Shown one piece after another: positions 35,317 to 43,625 of a stretch of 64,000 bases of DNA; positions within the stretch are counted from its first letter, which is position 1; the number at the start of each line of letters is the position of its first letter. The notes beneath the pieces were generated by a model, which saw only the letters and a program-made list of their open reading frames with translations, was not told the origin of the DNA and did not search any database. The translations under genes and the position numbers were made by a program. Source of the DNA: Paenibacillus tyrphae (GTDB taxonomy: Bacteria > Bacillota > Bacilli > Paenibacillales > NBRC-103111); assembly GCF_000722545.1 (NCBI RefSeq), contig NZ_JNVM01000010.1, forward strand, positions 1 through 64,000, in the 5' to 3' direction.

Positions 35317-36912
35317 TCATTCCCTTCGCTCCTCGTGTATTGTCGTATTCTGAAGTTGCCTGATCAGAGGTAACGGGTCCAGCCTGCCGGAGAACCCTTC
35401 CGCCAACAGGCCGGTCCAAGGTCTGGCAGCCCCCGGACGGAATACGCTTTCCCGTAAATACCCGAGCGCTTCCGCGGAACGCCAAGTGCCGAACCGGGCT
35501 GTAAGCTCATGCTGGAATTGGGAAGCGGCCACTTCGCCAAGCAAGTAATTGTAATAATGGACAGGCAGCGTGGTCAGATGGGCTTTGGCTGCCCAGTAGG
35601 GGAAGTCCCATTCTTCCGGCCGGGGGATTCCTTGAATCTGCTCGACCGTCTCCCACCATAGCCGGTTCAACGGCTGCCTGGGGTTTTCGTACATCCGCTT
35701 CTCGAATTCGATGACGGTCATCGTCCAGTACAGCTTCACGAGCAGCTCTCTGCGCAGCGCGGGGCCCGTATCCTGTTCCTCCGATACGAAAGAGATTCCG
35801 CCGTTCACCTCCTGAAGCCAGCCCCGGTCCCACGCCAGCCGCTCGAACAGCAGCGCCGTTCCCTCGCTCAGCAAAGGATGCGCGGGCTGATGAAGCAGAA
35901 ACGGAAGCGCGGGATCGATCTCCTGCTCGTAGACGGCATGACCGAGTTCGTGCAGAAGCAAGGAAAGTCCTTTGCGGTCCGGCGTTAAATGGCAGGAGAG
36001 CCGGATGTCGTCCCCCCGGTTGACGTTCAGGCAGCAGTTGGCCTGGCTTTTGCCGCTCCTTGGGGCCGTATCCGAGCGGAGGAGCACCGGCCCGATATCG
36101 AACCCGCGGCTGTGAAGCCAGGAGGCGACCCGTCCCTCGATGCCATCCGGCTCGATCGTCTCCCCCAGCAGGAACGGATTGTGCGATTGCACGAAAGGAT
36201 GGGCGTAATGCCAGGAGCGGAGAGCGCTCTTGGACACGCGAAACGTCTCGGCTAGTTCCTCGTCGATGCGTTCCTTCTCCCTCCGGTATGCCCCATCCAG
36301 CCCGCGCCGGATCGTACGGATGAGCTCTTCCAGCAGCCGGGGCTCGGTTTCTTGGGCATACAGCTTCATTTCGTAAAAGTTGGCGAAGCCCTGCTTGACG
36401 GCAACCTCGTTGCGCAGCGTAACAAGCTCGATCAGCCGGGGGGCGACGGAAGCGCCGACCTGCATTCCCGCAAGCCACACTTTCCGGCGGAGCCCGGTAT
36501 CCCGCAGCGAACGGAGCAGGACGAGCATGGAATGCTCGGACAGCAGCGCGCCGTTCACTTCCGCCTGGAACGTCGCCAGCGTATAGTGCAGATCGTTCCA
36601 GAGGGAAGCCATCCGTTCGCGTTTGACGGGGGAGGCCCGGTGTTCGAGCATCTCCCGTCTCAGCACGTCAAGCTGCCGCCGCAGAAGCGGCTCTGCGGAG
36701 TTATCGTCCATACGCCGCAGCAAGTTCCTCCGGAAGAGCGGGGACGAAAGCGTCTTCTGGTAAGCTTTTTCGTGACGCACAGATTCCTGCACCCATTTCC
36801 ATTCCCCGGTTGTCATCACCATCCACAATGCGTGCATCATCGGCGAGTATAACGATCTCAAAAGATCGTTCGTATCCTGCGCATAGCGGGCCAAGCTGCG
36901 ACTCGTTCTCAT
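35317..36912 (-). CDS. M2/M3-like zinc metallopeptidase
   Basis: A 531-residue cytoplasmic protein with gluzincin motif HELGH in LLLHELGHAVYE and the downstream Glu in LLSEGTALLFERL, giving a full HExxH...E zinc site. The long helical body and the ETEPRLLEELIRTIRRG segment fit the peptidase M2/M3 fold. ATG 36912 has GGAGG 7 bases upstream. It follows the aminotransferase gene by 25 bp on the same strand. It could trim or hydrolyse a peptide-linked intermediate, or protect the host; the substrate is unknown. Confidence 0.75.
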   Translation of the reverse strand: MRTSRSLARYAQDTNDLLRSLYSPMMHALWMVMTTGEWKWVQESVRHEKAYQKTLSSPLFRRNLLRRMDDNSAEPLLRRQLDVLRREMLEHRASPVKRERMASLWNDLHYTLATFQAEVNGALLSEHSMLVLLRSLRDTGLRRKVWLAGMQVGASVAPRLIELVTLRNEVAVKQGFANFYEMKLYAQETEPRLLEELIRTIRRGLDGAYRREKERIDEELAETFRVSKSALRSWHYAHPFVQSHNPFLLGETIEPDGIEGRVASWLHSRGFDIGPVLLRSDTAPRSGKSQANCCLNVNRGDDIRLSCHLTPDRKGLSLLLHELGHAVYEQEIDPALPFLLHQPAHPLLSEGTALLFERLAWDRGWLQEVNGGISFVSEEQDTGPALRRELLVKLYWTMTVIEFEKRMYENPRQPLNRLWWETVEQIQGIPRPEEWDFPYWAAKAHLTTLPVHYYNYLLGEVAASQFQHELTARFGTWRSAEALGYLRESVFRPGAARPWTGLLAEGFSGRLDPLPLIRQLQNTTIHEERRE

Positions 36913-36937
36913 GCCGTTCCTCCGTTTCTGCAACTAT

Positions 36938-38272
36938 TCATGACAACTTGCTTACCGCATATATCACGGCGTTTGTCAGCTGCCGGGCTTCGTCCTGCCC
37001 GAGCGTCAGAGGCGGATACAACGTTAGTACGCCGCTCAAGAAGCTGCCGAGGACGCCCGCTTCGCGCAGCAGCTTGGACAGCCGCAAGCTGAACGCATCG
37101 TCTACGGGCTGCTTGCTGTCCTTACAATCGACGAATTCGATAGCGAGCATCATGCCCATGCCCCGGATGTCGCCGACAAACGGGTGATCTCCCAGTCTGC
37201 TTTTCAGCTCGGACAGCATCGCGTCTCCCTCTTGGCGGGAGCGCTCCACAAGCCCTTCTTCCTCCAAAATGTCCAGTACGGCCATAGCGGCGGCGCAGCC
37301 GACCGGATGTCCGCTTAGCGTCACCCCGTGCAGAAAAAAACCGCCCCGGCCGAAGAGGAGCCGGTCCATCTCCGCGGAGAGCAGTGTGGCGGTTAGCGGA
37401 AAATAGCCGCCGGTCAGCCCTTTGGAAACCGTCAGCAGGTCCGGTTGGATGCCGAAATGCTGAGATACGGTCCAATGCCCCGCCCGTCCGAGTCCCGTTC
37501 CGATCTCGTCCATCACAAGCAGAATACCGTATTTGCGGGTCAGCTCCCGCACTCCGGCCACATACTCCCGGGGAAGGGGAACAATGCCGTTCACCCCTTG
37601 CACCGGTTCCAGCAGCACGGCAGCCACCTCGTCCGGTCCGGCTTCGAAGATCGTTTCCTCAAGATGATCGAGGCAAAACGAAACAATCCATTCCGGCTTT
37701 CCTTCGACCGGAGGACGGTACAGATTGGGCGTCGCGGCGTTGTAACACTCCGCAAGTCCCGGTCCGAACATTTCGCGGATGCCCAGATGCGTAACCGAAC
37801 CGGAGCCGAACGTCGTCCCGTGATAGCCGCCCTCCAGCGAAACGAACTTGGTGCGCTTGGGCTGGCCGGCCGCGATCCAGTATTGTCTGGCGAGCCGCAT
37901 GGCCGATTCGACCGCGCCTGAGCCGTCGGCGCTGTAGAACGCTTTGGCGTAGTGCCCGCCGCACAGTCGAATGAGCCGTTCGGCGAGCGGGACCGCGAGC
38001 GGATGGCTTTGCGCGCACGTGGAGGCAAAGCTGAGCGCCGCGTATTGCTTTGCTATTGCTTCCAGAACGCGGGGATGTCCGAGCCCGACTGACGTGGCGC
38101 CTGTCGTTGCGTACAGGTATGCCCGGTTTTGCTCGTCGTACGCCCAGCTTCCTTGGGCACGGCACAGACGGATATAAGGGCTGCCCGAATCGAAAGCGGA
38201 TGGCTCGGGCATATACGTAAATGGATGAAGCACCGGATACGGCTTAGTACCCTCTTCTGTCATATAGGTCAT
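36938..38272 (-). CDS. class III PLP aminotransferase
   Basis: 444 residues with the class III (omega-)aminotransferase order: YATTGATSVGLGHP, FYSADGSGAVESAMRLAR, GGYHGTTFGS, LLVMDEIGTGLGR with the cofactor Asp, and Schiff-base Lys in LLTVSKGLTGGYFP. Homologues include DAPA, GABA and natural-product transaminases. ATG 38272 follows GAGGAGC. Its neighbours on the same strand are a glycosyltransferase and a metallopeptidase; it probably installs or removes an amino group in the product of the adjacent cluster. Confidence 0.9.
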   Translation of the reverse strand: MTYMTEEGTKPYPVLHPFTYMPEPSAFDSGSPYIRLCRAQGSWAYDEQNRAYLYATTGATSVGLGHPRVLEAIAKQYAALSFASTCAQSHPLAVPLAERLIRLCGGHYAKAFYSADGSGAVESAMRLARQYWIAAGQPKRTKFVSLEGGYHGTTFGSGSVTHLGIREMFGPGLAECYNAATPNLYRPPVEGKPEWIVSFCLDHLEETIFEAGPDEVAAVLLEPVQGVNGIVPLPREYVAGVRELTRKYGILLVMDEIGTGLGRAGHWTVSQHFGIQPDLLTVSKGLTGGYFPLTATLLSAEMDRLLFGRGGFFLHGVTLSGHPVGCAAAMAVLDILEEEGLVERSRQEGDAMLSELKSRLGDHPFVGDIRGMGMMLAIEFVDCKDSKQPVDDAFSLRLSKLLREAGVLGSFLSGVLTLYPPLTLGQDEARQLTNAVIYAVSKLS

Positions 38273-38314
38273 GAGCGCAGCTCCTCTTTTCTTTGGACTT
38301 GGAGAGGCTATTCG

Positions 38315-39208
38315 TTAAAAATTCGTGATCCGGACAAACCCGTCCGGAACGGAAGCGGCACGGCCGCTTCCCTCGCATGCCAGCGCAGTCTGTTCGAGCT
38401 GCCGCAGGCTCGTATGGCCCAGCATAAAGCCGAGAAACTGCCGGATCACCGGTTGGGGGTGCTTTTTGTAAAAGTAGGCGTGGCTCTGGCGAATGAGCGC
38501 TTCGTACGGGGTGCCGCTTCGCGGATGGGCCAAATGCACGTTGACCGCCCCGGTCGCATATCGGAACCGGCAGCCTTGCCGATGCGCCCGGTAGCCGAAT
38601 TCCATGTGCTCGAACCCCCACTCGTGAAAATGTTCGTCGAACCCTTCGAGCCGCCGGAACAGCTCCAAGGGAACAGACAAATTGCCGCTTAAGGTCGACA
38701 CCCAGGCCGCGGCGGCGGCGGTGTCGCCGTCGGCATCGAACAGTCCGTACACCAACCGGCAAAATTGGGGCACCCGGCCGTGCGTTTCCGCTCTAATTCG
38801 CTCCAGCACCAGCTCCCGGTTTCGCTCCGGCTCCGAAACATACAACTCGCGGACATGGCCGACGGCCATCCTCGTTTCCGCGCCGGAGTGCGCCTCGTAA
38901 TGGGCTTGCAAGAAGCCCGGCCGCGGGATACGGTCCGCATCGCAAAACACGACGATCCCTTCGCCCAGCCGGCGTACGCCTTCATTCCTCGCCGCCGCCC
39001 GGCCTTTGCGGGGGAGCCTTACATAAGCGATATTCAGTCGGTCGCGGTAGGCTTCGACAACCGCTTCGATCGGCTCGGACGAGCCGTCATCCACCACGAT
39101 GATGCGGCAGCGGTCGAACGGCGGCGGCTGCCGCGTAAAGCCGTACAGGGTTAAAGACAGGGGGTACGCCTGATTGTATACGGGTATGACCACACTGATT
39201 TCGCGCAA
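38315..39208 (-). CDS. family 2 glycosyltransferase
   Basis: A 297-residue GT-A enzyme: VVIPVYNQAYPLSLTL, the VVDDGSSE loop, the DxD motif VFCDADRIP, and the acceptor-side motif EWGFEHMEFGYRAH seen in chondroitin-polymerase/GalNAc-transferase-like GT2 enzymes. TTG 39208 is preferred because AGAGGTGA lies at the right distance; a GTG three codons upstream overlaps that site. It has no membrane segment. The donor and acceptor are unknown. Confidence 0.85.
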   Translation of the reverse strand: MREISVVIPVYNQAYPLSLTLYGFTRQPPPFDRCRIIVVDDGSSEPIEAVVEAYRDRLNIAYVRLPRKGRAAARNEGVRRLGEGIVVFCDADRIPRPGFLQAHYEAHSGAETRMAVGHVRELYVSEPERNRELVLERIRAETHGRVPQFCRLVYGLFDADGDTAAAAAWVSTLSGNLSVPLELFRRLEGFDEHFHEWGFEHMEFGYRAHRQGCRFRYATGAVNVHLAHPRSGTPYEALIRQSHAYFYKKHPQPVIRQFLGFMLGHTSLRQLEQTALACEGSGRAASVPDGFVRITNF

Positions 39209-39486
39209 CAGAATCACCTCTTTTCGTCAGTTGGCCGCCGGCCCGGCGCCGCTGTTACGGATTATAGCCGCTCGTCTGCACGGGCGACTCGGCTTTTGGC
39301 GAGCGATCGGTTTTTGGATGCGGCCGGAAAAGATGGCAACAAAACCCGATTGACGGACAATCCGGGCAGAGAAAGTGATCGCCGACCGGTGCTACAATTC
39401 GGAAGGAAAGGGAACGGAGGCCGGGGGAGATGGCGAATGTGCGGACTTCGCGCACGGCAGTTCCGATAACAGGAGGTTGGATTCAG

Positions 39487-39831
39487 GTGAAGCATCGGTT
39501 GGAACGGATAGATACGGTGCTGCTGCGCGTGCCCGATTTGGAGCGGACGGTACGGTGGTATACGGAGACGCTCGGCTTGAAGATCAAGTGGCGCACCGAT
39601 TTGATCGCCACGCTGAAGGCGGGCGACGGAACGCCGATCACCTTCGTGCCGCAGGATACGGTGAAGGAGGCGTGTCCGTTTTTCAATTTTTACACGTCCG
39701 ACCTTCGGGGGGCCTATGAGGAAATGAAGCTTCTCGGGGTGGAGGTCGGGCCGATTCGCGATTACGGAACCGTACAAACGTTCGATTTCAAGGATGACAG
39801 CGGGCAGTTGCTGAACGTGTGCCATTTTTAA
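39487..39831 (+). CDS. VOC-superfamily (glyoxalase/bleomycin-resistance-like) protein, copy 1
   Basis: A 114-residue single VOC module: RIDTVLLRVPDLERTVRWY, YTETLGL, then FFNFYTSDL and GPIRDYGTVQTFDF, ending LLNVCHF. The GTG at 39487 with AGGAGG 10 bases upstream is the likely start. It is paired with a PhyH oxygenase gene 18 bp downstream, and a diverged copy of the same pair lies at 42254-43388. VOC proteins can be metal enzymes or binding proteins; here it might bind the product or intermediate. Confidence 0.78.
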   Translation: MKHRLERIDTVLLRVPDLERTVRWYTETLGLKIKWRTDLIATLKAGDGTPITFVPQDTVKEACPFFNFYTSDLRGAYEEMKLLGVEVGPIRDYGTVQTFDFKDDSGQLLNVCHF

Positions 39832-39849
39832 TGCGGAGGAGGATCGAAA

Positions 39850-40689
39850 ATGACCCAATCGCTTGTCCGTACGAAGGAGAAGGCGTTTTTTGAGGAACAT
39901 GGCTATCTGGTCGTTCGCGGCGCGTACGATCCGGAGCAATTGGAAGAATTGAGCGCCGAGTATTTGTCCATCTGGCTCGGGCTGCTTGCGTCGGGCGAAA
40001 TTGTGCAGCATCCGGACCGGCCGCTAGAAAGCTTGTACCCGAACCGGCTGCGGGATTTTCACCGGGGGAACGAGAAGATTGTCAAGTTCATGCTGGAGCC
40101 CCGGGTTATTGCGACGCTGGAGGAGCTGATCGGGGAAGAGCCGGTTGCGGTGCAATCCAGCTACTATTACAAGCCGCCGGGCACGCGGGGACTCGGGTAT
40201 CATCAGGATAACTACCATATCGGCGTATGGCCGGACACGTCTTATGCGGTATGGGTAAGCCTCGATCCGGCCGACGAAGAGAACGGCAGCCTGCTCTTCG
40301 TGCCGGGAACGCAGAAGCTGGACCTGGTCTCCGCCGAGGTGCTGCCAGGAAGCTGTAACGCTTACAGCAGTGAAATTTTGTGCGTGCCGGAAGGATATGA
40401 ACCGGTTCAAATCCGCACCACTCCGGGCGACGTCGTTATTTTCAACGGCAATATGTATCACGGTTCGACGCGCAACAAGACGGCGTACCGGTATCGCCGT
40501 TCGTTTGTCACGCATTTTGCCGGAGCGAGTCTGGAGAAAGTAACCCTGAATTACGGCTATCTGGTCGACAAGCATGGCGAGAGGGTCAGGCGCAAGCTCA
40601 ATTCGTCCCCGAAAATCATCGAAATGCAGCAATCGATTTTTACGTACAAGGACACGAGTTTGTACGATCAATACATTCAGCGAAACTAA
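39850..40689 (+). CDS. PhyH-type Fe(II)/2-oxoglutarate oxygenase, copy 1
   Basis: A 279-residue phytanoyl-CoA dioxygenase family protein. The iron site is intact: HxD in GYHQDNYHIG and the distal His in NMYHGST, with the 2-oxoglutarate Arg a few residues later in YRYRRSF. Family enzymes hydroxylate, halogenate or epoxidise small molecules and carrier-bound amino acids. It is one of three paralogues here (39850, 42600, 63129); all end in a similar N-Y-x-YL-x-(D/N)-x-G segment. It lies between a VOC gene and the amino acid:carrier-protein ligase gene, so a carrier-bound amino acid is a plausible substrate. Confidence 0.88.
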   Translation: MTQSLVRTKEKAFFEEHGYLVVRGAYDPEQLEELSAEYLSIWLGLLASGEIVQHPDRPLESLYPNRLRDFHRGNEKIVKFMLEPRVIATLEELIGEEPVAVQSSYYYKPPGTRGLGYHQDNYHIGVWPDTSYAVWVSLDPADEENGSLLFVPGTQKLDLVSAEVLPGSCNAYSSEILCVPEGYEPVQIRTTPGDVVIFNGNMYHGSTRNKTAYRYRRSFVTHFAGASLEKVTLNYGYLVDKHGERVRRKLNSSPKIIEMQQSIFTYKDTSLYDQYIQRN

Positions 40690-40721
40690 ATTCCGGTACG
40701 AATGGAGAGGAGGAGACGGAG

Positions 40722-41915
40722 ATGCGCTTCCGTTATGCTTTGTCCAGCCCAAAAGTCAGGGAAAAAGCGAAAGAAGTGGCGGAGTCGATGTATTACTTGT
40801 CCGAACGCATTACGGCGGTGCGAGTCGGCGAGACGGAGCTCGAGGTCGACTACGGGGGGGATGACGAGGAAGCCTTTCGCCGGAAGGCCGAGCGCTTCCT
40901 GCATGACAACCTGAAGATCCGGCTCATCCCGCGCAAGACGCTGAAGGACAACCGGACGGCGAAGCCACCCCGGCCGTGCCGGGAGCAGGCCCCGCTCGCG
41001 CCGGTCGGCAGCTTGCGATTGACCGAGGATGCCGCATTGGCCGAGCAGGCGCTGGATCGGTTGTTTTTTGACATGGCTGCAGGCTACGGCGCGCAAATGA
41101 GACGCTACCCGTCCTTTATGACGATGGAGCACATGATGCGCAGCGGCTATATGTACCATTATCCGCAAAACGTGTACGGCGTTTCGGAGGTGGAACATGA
41201 GCAGGAAACGTTGGAGCGCTGTCGCTCCCATTTGAGCGAGAAGCTGCCGCTCGGGGAGCTGATGCGGCATAACGAGCTGTATTTGCAGCCTTGCGTCTGC
41301 TATCACGTATATGCGGAGTTAGCCGCCGAACGGCGGAAGCCGGGCAAGCTGGAGTTGTTCTCCGCCGCCGGTCCGTGTTACCGGCATGAGCACCGGGCGC
41401 GCCTGTCGCCTGTCCGTGTACGCGAATTCCGGATGCGCGAAATCGTGTTTCTCGGGGAGGAACAACCGGTGGAGCAGATGCGGGCCACCCTAGTGGAGGA
41501 TTCGTGGGCGCTGTTCGAGCGGCTTGGGCTGCGCGGGTATCTGGAAACGGCGACGGACCCGTTTTATTTTCACGACGACGGCGCCATGCTGTTCTACCAG
41601 CAATCCGGCGCGCTGAAGTACGAATTGCGGGTGACACCGGACGACCAGACTGGCGCCGCCATTACGTCGTTCAACTTATGCGGCTCGCTTTTATGCCAAT
41701 CGTTCGGGATCGACGACGGCAGCCATACGTTCCACTCGGGCTGCGTCGGCTTCGGCATCGACCGCTGGGTGCAGGCGCTGCTCATGACGCATGGGCCGGT
41801 CATCAAGGAGTGGCCGCAGACGGTACGGGAGATGCTTTTTCCCATCCCATCGAGTGGCAGGCATCGGGGGGAGCGTCCTTTGATCGGCGGGGCGAGAGCT
41901 TATCGGCCGCACTGA
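40722..41915 (+). CDS. class II synthetase-like amino acid:[carrier protein] ligase
   Basis: A 397-residue stand-alone class II aminoacyl-tRNA synthetase fold without a tRNA-binding arm. Motif 2 reads CYRHE...RVREFRMREIVFLG and motif 3 GFGIDRW. Candidate zinc ligands are Cys in QPCVCYH, the motif-2 Glu and Cys in HSGCVGFG, as in atypical SerRS and the Bradyrhizobium amino acid:carrier-protein ligases. Those enzymes load Gly or Ala on the phosphopantetheine of a free carrier protein instead of tRNA. Residues 1-100 are an extra N-terminal domain. ATG 40722 has GGAGAGGAGGAG upstream. Carrier proteins occur at 54491 and 60124. The last 30 residues are not family-like. Confidence 0.8.
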   Translation: MRFRYALSSPKVREKAKEVAESMYYLSERITAVRVGETELEVDYGGDDEEAFRRKAERFLHDNLKIRLIPRKTLKDNRTAKPPRPCREQAPLAPVGSLRLTEDAALAEQALDRLFFDMAAGYGAQMRRYPSFMTMEHMMRSGYMYHYPQNVYGVSEVEHEQETLERCRSHLSEKLPLGELMRHNELYLQPCVCYHVYAELAAERRKPGKLELFSAAGPCYRHEHRARLSPVRVREFRMREIVFLGEEQPVEQMRATLVEDSWALFERLGLRGYLETATDPFYFHDDGAMLFYQQSGALKYELRVTPDDQTGAAITSFNLCGSLLCQSFGIDDGSHTFHSGCVGFGIDRWVQALLMTHGPVIKEWPQTVREMLFPIPSSGRHRGERPLIGGARAYRPH

Positions 41916-41956
41916 CGAAGCTTGTTGAGAAAGTGGTCAGGGAGCACTACAGGTAG

Positions 41957-42151
41957 TACGAGGGGGTGGGGTATACACTTCCGGTCGCTGCTCCACCCCA
42001 CAAAGTGAAGTTAAATCAGAGAAGCTAGTCCGAGTACTTTGCGGGGACCCCGGGTCTGCAGGAAATTTGATTGAAGCCGCTTAAACAGCGGATATTTCCC
42101 GCAGACAAAGGCGATCGCTATCGCTCCTCCAGTGCATACCCCACCTCCGTA
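41957..42151. repeat. long imperfect palindrome, MITE-like or repeated intergenic element
   Basis: Outer arms of about 21 bp face each other: 41957-41979 (TACG...GTGGGGTATACACT) and 42131-42151 (AGTGCATACCCCAC...CGTA). Inside, GTCTGC-GGAAAT at 42054-42066 pairs with ATTTCC-GCAGAC at 42094-42106, and inside that CCGCT pairs with AGCGG. The nested structure has no open frame. It lies in a 338-bp gap between two convergent genes. It could be a non-autonomous element or a structured RNA; whether it recurs in the genome is not visible here. Confidence 0.5.
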
Positions 42152-42253
42152 TGTTTCTCTGTATTAGTTAAACCACTTTCTCAACACTACTAAGGCGCTA
42201 ACCGAGTTAGCGCCTGCTTTCGTAAAAGGTACCGGATTTATACGCGCAAAGCC

Positions 42254-42598
42254 TCAATAATGGCAGACGTTTAGCAGCCGGCCGTCAATGTCGCGGAAGT
42301 CGAAGGTGGCCATATCGCCGTAATGGCGGATCGGACCGGGATCGGCGCCGTGCTCCGTCAGATGCTTGTGGGCTGCATTGATATCGGGCGTGTAAAAGTT
42401 GAAGATCGGGTGCTCCTCCTCCAGCACGGCGGCGTCGATCAGCGTAAGGGGACTGCCGCTTCCCGCGTGGAAGGTCGCTGCGCCCCGGGAACGGTATCCC
42501 GGCGTCAATCCGAGCTTCTCCCCGTACCATTCGATGGACCGGTCGAATTCCTCGGCGATTAGAAATACGGTATCCACCCGGCTGAACAATTCGGACAT
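42254..42598 (-). CDS. VOC-superfamily protein, copy 2
   Basis: A 114-residue single VOC module paralogous to 39487-39831. Shared signatures are FNFYTPDI, GPIRHYG, FDFRDIDG and the C-terminal LLNVCHY. ATG 42598 has AAAGGAGG 6 bases upstream, inside the end of the PhyH gene, so the two are translationally coupled (one-base gap). The order here is oxygenase then VOC, the reverse of copy 1. Confidence 0.78.
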   Translation of the reverse strand: MSELFSRVDTVFLIAEEFDRSIEWYGEKLGLTPGYRSRGAATFHAGSGSPLTLIDAAVLEEEHPIFNFYTPDINAAHKHLTEHGADPGPIRHYGDMATFDFRDIDGRLLNVCHY

Positions 42599-42599
42599 G

Positions 42600-43388
42600 T
42601 CATTTCCTCCTTTGATATTCATCGATAAATTGCAGCTTATGATAGCGGTTCATCCGGCGCTGCATCAGCTCGCCGTGACGATTGCGCAAATCGAGGTGAT
42701 GCACCATGATTTTTTCGGTGCTGGCGCCGGCGAAATGCGTGACGAACGCGCGCCGGAACCGGTGCTTGGTGACATTCGGATTGGAGCCGTGCAGAATGTT
42801 TCCGCCGAACACGACGGCATCCCCCTGCCTTGTCCGCACATGGGCCACTTCGTAGCCGCGGGGCACCGGTACCGCCTGCCCGTAAACGGACGCGTGACCT
42901 GGAATTTTCGGCGGAAGCAGCCCCAGATGCTGCGTTCCCGGCACGAAACGAAGTCCGCCGTTATCCGGATCGGTATCATCCAGAGAAATCCATACGGCAC
43001 AGGTCGTACCCGGATCCACCCCGATATCGTAATTATCCTGATGAAACGGAAGCGCCGCCGCCCCCGGAGGCTTGAAAAAGCAACCGGTTCCGATGGCCAG
43101 CGCCTCTTCGCCGATGATCTGCTCGACGATGTCGAACTGGCGCGGATCGGTCATAACGCCGAGCAGGTACTTGCTGGTCAGATGCACGTCGCGCAGCGGA
43201 GGAAACAAGCTGTCGAGCGGCCGTTTCGGCTGCTGCACAATGGAGCCCGCGACGATGCCGTCGAGCCAAATTTTGTCCAGCTCTTGCTTCATCTCTTCCG
43301 TCTCCTGCCGGGTATACAGCCCTTGAATCACCGCATATCCATTTGTGTCAAAAAACGCTCGCTCATCGGTTGTCATCCATCTGGTCAT
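42600..43388 (-). CDS. PhyH-type Fe(II)/2-oxoglutarate oxygenase, copy 2
   Basis: A 262-residue paralogue of 39850-40689. The iron site is PFHQDNYDIG plus ILHGS, with the Arg in HRFRRAF. It also shares ASTEKIMVHHLDLRNRHG and the C-terminal RRMNR segment. The start is ATG 43388 or the in-frame ATG four codons later; the upstream AGAAGG site is close to both. It is divergent from the ABC exporter operon and coupled to VOC copy 2. Confidence 0.86.
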   Translation of the reverse strand: MTRWMTTDERAFFDTNGYAVIQGLYTRQETEEMKQELDKIWLDGIVAGSIVQQPKRPLDSLFPPLRDVHLTSKYLLGVMTDPRQFDIVEQIIGEEALAIGTGCFFKPPGAAALPFHQDNYDIGVDPGTTCAVWISLDDTDPDNGGLRFVPGTQHLGLLPPKIPGHASVYGQAVPVPRGYEVAHVRTRQGDAVVFGGNILHGSNPNVTKHRFRRAFVTHFAGASTEKIMVHHLDLRNRHGELMQRRMNRYHKLQFIDEYQRRK

Positions 43389-43625
43389 CCTTCTTCCCTG
43401 CCTTGTCCCTTATTCGGATTTCGGCCCGCAGCCGTTTGTTCCACTATAAGTGAAAACGAAAGCGGTTGCCTAGGCGTTTGTTGCCGGGCCGTCCGGAGTT
43501 TGTTGCGGAGTGCGGCGATGCACGGCGAACGCCGAACAGTCGGCCAACGTACGCCTATTGATGCGGTTGTTCCCGTGCTAAGATGGCACAAGACGAAGCC
43601 TTGAGCGATCAAAAGGAGCGAAGCC

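Noticed and set aside
43445-43465. CcpA (cre) operator, TGAAAACGAAAGCG
   Set aside because: Resembles cre but fails at two conserved positions of TGWAANCGNTNWCA.
43558-43584. sigma-A promoter TTGATG...TAAGAT for the ABC exporter
   Set aside because: Spacer of 15 bp is too short to claim.
42399-43604. 401-residue plus-strand open frame over the VOC/PhyH copy 2 genes
   Set aside because: Antisense to two proteins with intact active-site motifs; no protein-like features.
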